Positions 47,001 through 56,000 of a DNA stretch of 64,000 bases are shown piece after piece; within the stretch, counting starts at the first letter, position 1, and every line of letters starts with the position of its first letter. The stretch lies in the NCBI GenBank assembly GCA_944548615.1, contig OX155967.1, forward strand, positions 1,425,321 to 1,489,320, written 5' to 3'. Below the pieces are notes generated by a model. It saw only the letters and a list, made by a program, of their open reading frames with translations, was not told the DNA's origin and did no database searches. The translations under genes were made by a program, and so were the position numbers. The stretch comes from Micropterix aruncella (lineage: Eukaryota > Arthropoda > Insecta > Lepidoptera > Micropterigidae).

Positions 47001-50000
47001 AAGGAGATTTCCAGGGAAAATTTACCCTAGAGTACCTCCTAGAAGGAGTCCTACCCGGGCTAGAACTCCTTCTAGGAGGCTACCGGATGGGTGCCGACCT
47101 GTGAATTGGGCCGACCCTAAATTCAATGGGTCATAATGGTCTCATTGCACTGGGCCCATTAGCTCCCAGACAAGATGGCAATGCCTTCATAGAAAAATGT
47201 TTGCGGTTGCCTACAGAACCATGATTGTACCTAGACGTGCACCTCTTCGTCTGAAGTAAATCGACGGCCATGGATGTCTTTCTTCATGGCTCCAAAAATA
47301 CGGAAATCGGAGAGAGAGAGAGAGAGATCTGGAACAGTATGGAGGATGTGTAAGGGCTTCCCAGCAACAGCGGTACATGGGAACTTTGAAACTCAAAAAA
47401 TCGGTACACTGAAACTCAAAAATTGAAGCGCACCATTAAGTCCAAACACCCAGAAACGTTGACGGATGTCATAATTTTGTTGCACGATAACGCCCGCCCA
47501 CATGTTGCCCAGGTTGTTTCGACTACTCTGCAGAAGTTGCGCTGGGAAGCCCTTATACATCCTCCATTCAGTCCAGAACTCTCCCCCTGCGATTTCCATA
47601 TTTATAATAGCCCTGAAGAAAGACATCTGTGGCCGTCGATTTGCTTCGGACAAAGATGTGCCCATTTGTGTACAATCATGATTCCGTAGGCTACCACAAG
47701 CATTTTTCCATAAAGGAATTGAACATCTTGTCTGACAGTGGGATAAATGTATTACCAGTTATGGCAATTATTTTTGAAATAATAAGCCTCGTTTTCATTT
47801 AATGCCTGCGGGCCGGTTTTGCCTGGGAATCATTCTTCGGACGCTCCTGGACGGTTTGCGCACCGTGCATTGTTAACCATCGGCTGTGCATTCCGATAGA
47901 TAACTAGGGGAGTCTGAAAACGACTTTGTTTCCTATAGAGTGGGGGTGGCAGTATACCTGATGACAGCTGCTATTAAAACGAGCAATTGGCCACTTGATC
48001 CTGAGTGATAGACGACGGGCAAAGGACGCCTTCGTCCTCGATGATTCCAATGAATTGCCTCTTACATTAGGGAGAGGACCGCGCAAGCGACCTCGAACCT
48101 GTAACCAGTCAGGAGTTACAGGTTCCAACCATAACTCGTAGCGAGCGCATGTGGATGCCCTTCCGGCATCTACCTGGTGCCACGCAGTTTGGAGTTGGAT
48201 TATCGCGGGCCATTGGCGGAGCTAGATAGTAGATTGTCTATGTCTACAAGTCTTTAACGCTCATTCCAGGCTAAAAGAACGATCATAATACCAAGCCTGG
48301 GGTGACGGGTTTGCCCATCGTAGTCGACACCTCCCATTGACCGTCTTATCTCACAGTGGGATAAATGTATTATATTAACGGTTATGGCGATAACTTTTGA
48401 AAAAATAAACAGTTTACTTTCCATTTTTTTCTTTTATCTCTTTCATTTTCATTTGTCTGCCCCTAGTATAAAAGTAGCTACCTATCGATTATTTTGATTT
48501 TTAAAAATATTTTTTACATTTTTAATTCCCATTCGGATTTATTTCTTAGTATTTTAGTTATTGATTTTATAAATATGTTGACTTTATATGGCCTGATTCT
48601 AATAATACAGGATTCTTTTTATTTATTTTATTTAGTTATTATAGTGAACCCACTAGATTTTTCTATTTGTCTTTAAATTAGGTAAAATACCCAAAATAGT
48701 ATCATGTAAAAAGCTAATAACTGCCTGTTACTTATAGTAACTTGTATATTACTACCTGTAATATATTGTGACACATCCAAGAGCGGTAAATTCGCTAATT
48801 GAATACAAATGTAATGTAATGTAGGAATTTCATTCTAATTGCATGTAGATGCCGGCATCCTGTTCAGCAACTCGGTGCTGAAGAAAGTACAGGAGAACCT
48901 CGACTGGTGCGTCAGGAACTCTTATTCGCCTGAGCATTTTGAGAATATTGGTAGATGCATTCTTCACAGTGTCAACCTTAAATGCACAGAGAGTATACAG
49001 GTGAGTTTTTCTAAGGATAACTTCAAGACAAATCTGTGCTTCAGCAATAAGTACGTAGGTGAATTCAACTATTCTCGGCCCAACCCAGAAGGAAAAGTCG
49101 AAATTTTAAGATTTTTTTTTTTATTTTGCAATATACTCTCCCTTAACTTCAATACACTTATTACATTTAAAAAAAACATATTTGGAAGTTAGATCATCAA
49201 GCAGGCATTCTGGAAACAGAGCCAAGGATGTTGCCAGGTAAAAGCCATGATGGAGCAACCACTTCCAAAGAAAACCAAGACCCTACTTGACATGAGCAAG
49301 TAGAACCTTAGAACCACTTTCGGTCTCCTCACCGGACACATGACCCTTAGAGCACATCAATTCAACCTTGGCTTGACAGAGAGCAAAGACTGCCGAATAT
49401 GTGGCGAAGAACCTGAAGACAGCATACACATCGTTGGTTGCTGCCCAGGCCTCGCCGCTAAAAGACACAGTTTACTGGGACGAGCCTTTCTCGAACCTAG
49501 CGATCTGCCCAACTTGAAGGTCAGTGATCTACTTGGACTGGTAAGAAGTACTGGGCTACTAGCTGACCACTGACCTAACCACATAGTGGGTAGTTATAAA
49601 AGATCTTATAGATCCAGGTGACATGAAGGGCTGGAAACAAGCCCCCCACCCCGTTTACTACTACTAGACCATCAAAATGATTGAAGTTAGACAATCAAAA
49701 ACCGCGCTTTGTAGTCTGCTCTCCGTCTCAAATGTATGCCTCCTAAGGTCCGATTAGAAAGTGGAGCTGCTGGTCAGGCTGTATAAAAGTAAAGCCCTCC
49801 AAATGTTTTTGTCTTGGACTCGCCCGCATAGACACAAAATGTACGTCCTGTGACCCCAAATTGGACTCTAATATCTCCCTTATAGACCCCAATAACCATT
49901 TCAAATTCCTTGGCAAGAAAATCACCACATCACCAGGGAAAACAAATCTCTGGCGATTATGTTATAGAGTGTTTCAATAGTTGCCTGGCAAAAATTGATG

Positions 50001-53000
50001 CCTTGCTAATTTCTAGCCCTCGTAAGGCTAATCTATGACAATTATCTAACCTCACATTTGTCATGGCCCTTTCTTATTTACGATTTCACCAAATCCCAAC
50101 TGTCCCGTCTAGATGGGAGTTAATGGGCCCTTGCTGAGTTGGCCACGAAGACCCATTCTGTTCAGGGTTGGTCACACTCACGGGTCGTCAACACCTATCC
50201 GACGGCCTCCACGCATGAAGTGCGAGCCTGGGTAGGACTCTGGCCTTATGCTTAGTTTCTCCTGTGAATCAACCTTCTGGCGCTCCTGGACGGTCTGCGC
50301 ACCGTGCGGCGTAAGCCAATCGACTGTGCACTCTGACTAACAGTCGGGGGAGTCTGGAAGCAGTACTGTTTCCTATAGAGCGGGGGTGGTTGCGGACCTT
50401 ACGGCGACTGCTCTTGAAACGACCATCGGCCATCCGATCCTGGGTGAACAGCCGGGCAAAGGACGCTGTGGTCCGCAATAGATTTGGTAAACACCGTTTC
50501 ACCGCTTCGTAAGGGAGAGGACCGCGCAAGCGACCTCGAACTCGTAACCAATCGAGAGACCGGAGTAATCTGGTCACAATTGGAAGTAAGGGCAGAGTGT
50601 AAGCCCACCGGGTAACACTCATGGCTATCTCGCGGTTAAGGCGTTGGCCTCTTACGGGCTTGTGGCGTAGCTAGATGGTGGACTGTTTTGTCCTCAAGTC
50701 TTCTGCGCTCACTCCAGGGAGATAGAACGAATAATCGTCAAAACTTCCTGAGGTGACGGGCTCGCCCGCTGTAGTCGACAACCCAAATTGTCCGCGTCTA
50801 GATGCACTGGTGAGAGCTAGTTTAAAATCCTGGTTGTCCTTAGCCAAACCAGCTGACCCCTCCACTCACCTCAGGTCCAAACACAATTTTGGGCTGGCCC
50901 TAAAACTGCCCTCTCTGCTCTACACCAACATGAGGAAGCTGCCGCGTTTGCTGACTGGACAACAAGCGAAATCAAGTTACCACTTCATAGGAGTTTTTTG
51001 CCTTGTTGAAGCATAATCGAATGGGGTTTTTTCGCCGATTCGACGACCAAGCAGCAGTCTAAACAGTGGACTTCTTCAGGCAAATCTGCTCCAAAGAAGG
51101 CAAAGACCGGAAAGTCATGTCATATCGGCCTGAAAGGCCATGGCCACCGTTTTTTGGGCTCCGCAAGGGATCCACATCGACTTTTTGCAAACGGGAAGAA
51201 CAATCATGGTGCAATACTACAGTGGTTTATTGGGTCGATTCAACGGCGTATTGAAGGAGAAACGACCTCGTATTTTTCTCTATTGATAGCTTAGGATTTC
51301 CTTGATATTGGCCCTTTTATAAAACTCCTGTGTATGTGTAAGGTATCAATGTTAACTGAACAATTAGGCATCACTTTAGTTTTGGTAGTTTGATGATACA
51401 TCCTTTGTCATCCTCAGGGCCAGACCATGAGACATCAAAAACTACACCCAACATGGACTCCAGACCCTACATTGGTGGAGATGACGACTGCCTATCCCGT
51501 ACAGTCGCCGGAGGACATTTATAAACTTCATGCCTATGTTTCTCGAGTAAGTAGTACAGCAGAGCCTCGATTTCCCGGCACTCTTCCATCCATCACCTTA
51601 TGTTAACGTCAGTCTTGATTGTCTTCATAATCGCTTTGATGCATTATTCTTACTCGTAACGCTCATAATGCGCTCGCTCAGATGCATACTCTTCATCTGT
51701 CCGTCCTGCTAGATTATGAAACCGGCTCCTTCCAAATATTATAGGTTTTTAATCACTTTTCAGGCTGTAAGTTTCTTCTGAAAAAGCATTTCCCTCTTTA
51801 CCAATTGCTGTTCTAATGCTTAGTCAGTCACATAGTATTGTTTTGTTTAGATTCCAATTTTACAATTTTTTTAGTGCTATTTTATAAGATTCCTATTTGC
51901 TTAATAAGTTTTTATCATGATTGCCACCTTGTAAATGTAGAGCTGCAAAGATAACGAAAATTTCAAATGTTTATTATTAATATTATTTATATTTATATTA
52001 ACTGATGCGCCTATATTAGTGACACTGCAGTTTGGTGTCTAAACGGTTAGTTAGTTAGTTTGACTGGGCTATTTCCCGCACTTGGCCTCTTGATTGGGCT
52101 GTTGTGCGTGGCTCATGTTTACATTTATGTTACTCCAGCCAACCCAGGCTGTCCCAGAAGGTTAGCAGCCTGTTTGGGTTGCTACAGGCCTCCGGGAGAG
52201 ATGCTGGAGATTGTAGTATTCTTGCCCGTTGCTCTGCCACGCTCCTGCATTCCATGAGCACATGCTGTGGCGTTTCTTCTTCCTCCATGCATCCTCTGCA
52301 TAGAGGGCTGTCTGTCACACCTATGGTAAACAGGTGTTTGTTTAGGGGACAGTGGCCTGTCATAGTACCTATGACTTTACGGATTTTGTCCCTTTTTAAT
52401 CTGGTGAGGTTGCGGGCAAGTTTTTTGGACGCTTCCGGAACTGCGTTCTTTGTTTGCCTGCATCCTGCGTTTTTTTTCCATTCTGTAAGGTGGGTTTCTT
52501 CGGTGTTCCTGCGTAGCCATGTTTTTATTTGGGCCTGGGGAATGGGCATCAAGGGTTCCGGTCCATATACTATTTCCTTTGATCCCCTTTTGGCCAGTTC
52601 GTCCGCCGCGTCATTGCCCAGTGAGTCACTGTGCCCTTTAATCCATTGCAGGGTCACTTTATTTGACCCTGCAATGCATTGAAGCGCATTGTGGCATTCC
52701 AGTACGAGGACTGAGGTTATCGTATTTTTTGCTAGCGCTTGTAGCACGGGTCTAAACGGTTATTGAACTTGTTGATAGTTTCTGCTTCTACTATATCGTG
52801 CATCCCTGTAGGATATATATTATGCTATCCATGTGATATATTGGAAATTGTTATATCGAATGGTCCATTATCGATATACTATAATATCACAGGTTAACAT
52901 ATCGATATGTTGGAATATTTATTATTTTCCATAGTGGTAATAAGTCATACATACCACGAACGCCACCATGTTGAACATAAGAGAACATTATTGAATATTT

Positions 53001-56000
53001 AGAACTGTAAGTGCTCTCTACATTGTATTCATAGTAAAATCCTAGCTGCCAAATCTTAGTACAGTTGAAGAAGCTTTTACGCTGTATAATCAATGGTATT
53101 GATTGATCCACCCTTCACCTCCCAGAAGTGTAATAATTATATATGATGGGCCCGATTTTTGGTCGGTGAATTCCATGGCAGCTCTGTTTATATTTTATTT
53201 ATGCATACTTATTTCCGTCCGATTTTGTGCTAGGAATGGTAGGATACAACAGTCTTGAAACGCGTCGATATATTTCCCTAATTATATTTGTATATAAATT
53301 AATTCAAGGAACTATTTATTTGCCAGAGATACTATGTAAGTGTGAATTGTACGTACCGGTAAATTACACAGCGAGGAGATGGCATCTATTGTTTAATGTG
53401 CCGTACCATCGTACAAGTATTTTTGTAGACAGGCCAGTGGGAAGGGTTATAGCTCTTCTTAATTCTTTACCCACAGAAATAGACATATTTTATATATCCC
53501 TTTGGCAGCTAAACAGGCAACTCCCTGCTATCTCATGTTTATCATAATCTGTCTTTTATTTAGTTTTATATTTTTATGTTTTTTTCTTGTTCAATGTTAG
53601 CATTAATTTAGTTATGTAATTCATTTATTTTTAGACTTACACTCTAGCTTTAATATTCAAGGGCGAATTGGATTCGTCTGTAATGCTCTTGAATAATATT
53701 TGAAACTAATAAATAAATAAATAAATATAAATGCGGCTATTTAAAATGCAAATAATAAAAAAAAAATTACCATTTGGCTCTTTAATCCTAAAAGTTGCCA
53801 ACCCCTGCCCCAGAAGAACATTTCATCCGGCCATAGTGTATGTGTATACTTTTGTATTTCAGGTATACTTAGAGCAATCACTGGCTGAGCTCAAGACGCT
53901 GCGAGCCCAAATAGCTCAGATGATGCCCCGGCATCCACCCGGCTACAGAAACTCCTCTTGGCCGGGAGGGCTGCGAGGGGAGGCGGGCCTCAGCCCTCCA
54001 GCCCCCAACATGAAGTTCGATATCCTTCGCTGGGTTCCTTTCAACAAGACTCACATGTGGCTGCAGGACGACTGGCACGTCGTCAAGAAGATGAACACCG
54101 CCGACAGGAAAGATATTGAGGTATGTAGAAAGTATGTAGTTATGCCTAAGAATGCCCGAATATCAAGGTAGACATGCCTGTGTTTAGATCATACGGTTGT
54201 AAGGCATCATTGTTTTTACAAGCTTTTATTTACCTTGCAATGTTTGTTAGTATGTTATTATGTATGTTAGTTTGTTTAGGTCAAATCTTGCAAGCCGTGG
54301 TCCACGGTAGATTCGGTAGATACCTTATCACCGCTTCATAAGGGAGAGGACCGCGCAAGCGACCTCGATCCTGTAACCAGTCGGGAAGCAGGAGGTATCC
54401 TGAAGGTTAATTCCAGACGGAGATATTCTTCCAAACTGGTATTCAGGGGCGAGGCTGCCCGCTGTGTACCTTTCCCGGTGCCTCGCCGTAAGGCGCTGGC
54501 CTCTGACGGGCAGGAGGCGTAACTAGACAGTGGATTTTTTTTCGTCCCAAGTCTTTTGTGCTCACCTCACGGGAGACAGAACGATCTAATATCGTTAAAA
54601 CTTCCTGAGGTGACAGGTTCGCCCGTTGTAGTTGACCGCTCTAGTTGTTTACACTGGTTCTTTTCAAGAGTAGTTGAAATCAGGCCAACAACCAACTCCG
54701 AACGCTGCACTATGCGCAAACTAATCCAATCCACCTGCCGTGACAGAGGAAACGGAGTCCTTTCCAGGTTCGACTCTTTTCAGGGGACTACTGAATAGGA
54801 TTTGAACCGTGAGTTGAGCCGGCCCAGATAACGAGCAGGTCATAGTGGCCCAAGCTGTACAGAACTATTAGCTGCCAAAAACAAATGACAGTTATATGAA
54901 ACAAAGTTTATTATACATCCAACGGGTCCTATTTTAATATGTAATTATTTCCAAAAAATGCTTTTGTTAGTGACCGGTTCCAAAAACTTTCAGTGTAACC
55001 TATTTAGATATGATTATACCAGCAGACAGCGGTATATTTTATAATATGGAATTAGATCTAGTAGGAATAGGCATGTGATAATCTCAAGAGCCTCTATAAG
55101 TGCATTATCGCACTCAATTGGCCTTGCAAAATACCCCGTCGCCTAGGGACCTAATGGGACCCTGCATCTTGAGCCTGATGGCCTGATTATGTTTTCTAAG
55201 GTCGGCCTAACTTACGGTTCACTCCCATCCGGTAGTCTCCTTGAAGAGGGACTAACTTGGAAGGGCCTCTATGAATACTGCCGCTGCAGGAATTTAGGTT
55301 TAATCTGGGGAATTCCTCGGGCGGTTCTAGGCGGTTTGCACACTATGCAGCGCTAGCCAATCGACTGTGTACTCCGGCGAATAACCAGGGGAACCTGGAA
55401 ACAAACATTACCTAAGCAGCGGGGGTACTTGTTGACCTGATGTCAGCCACCTTTTAAACGATTCGTTTGCTATCCGAATTCCTTGGTCCGCGATAAATTT
55501 GAACTGAATTACAGCTAACATCAGCTAGAAGTCACACAACTTTAAATCTGTGATTAGACTGGAGTAAGGGTAGTAAGGGCGCGAGGTTCGCCCGCTGGTA
55601 CTCTTCTCAGTGCCTCACTGTAAGGTGTTGGGACTCCTACGGGCTGCTGGTGTAGCTTGACTGTGGGTTGTATTATCTGCATAGTCTTTAAATTCACTCC
55701 ATGGCCGAGACAGAATGGCTCGATGTCGTTATAACTTCCTGGAGTGGCGAGTTCTCTCTAGGGGGAAAACTAGTTTGTCTTCATGACTATTTTCTCAATT
55801 AATATCATCAGTGCAAGTGGTATATACGTCGCTTCTATAATAAATTTATGAGGCGGTAAGCCATAAGAGTGGCTAAAATTTTGCAAAGATTAATTACCCG
55901 ATTTGGGGATAAGACGGTACTAAGATAATGGGCCCCACTGTGTTCCTTCTTGAACTAAAATCGAAAATTAGTTCATATGAACGAGATAGGACAATACGTC

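Noticed and set aside
52104..52682. 192-codon plus-strand frame
   Set aside because: Antisense of the RNase H/CCHC fragment on the minus strand, which has the real motifs.
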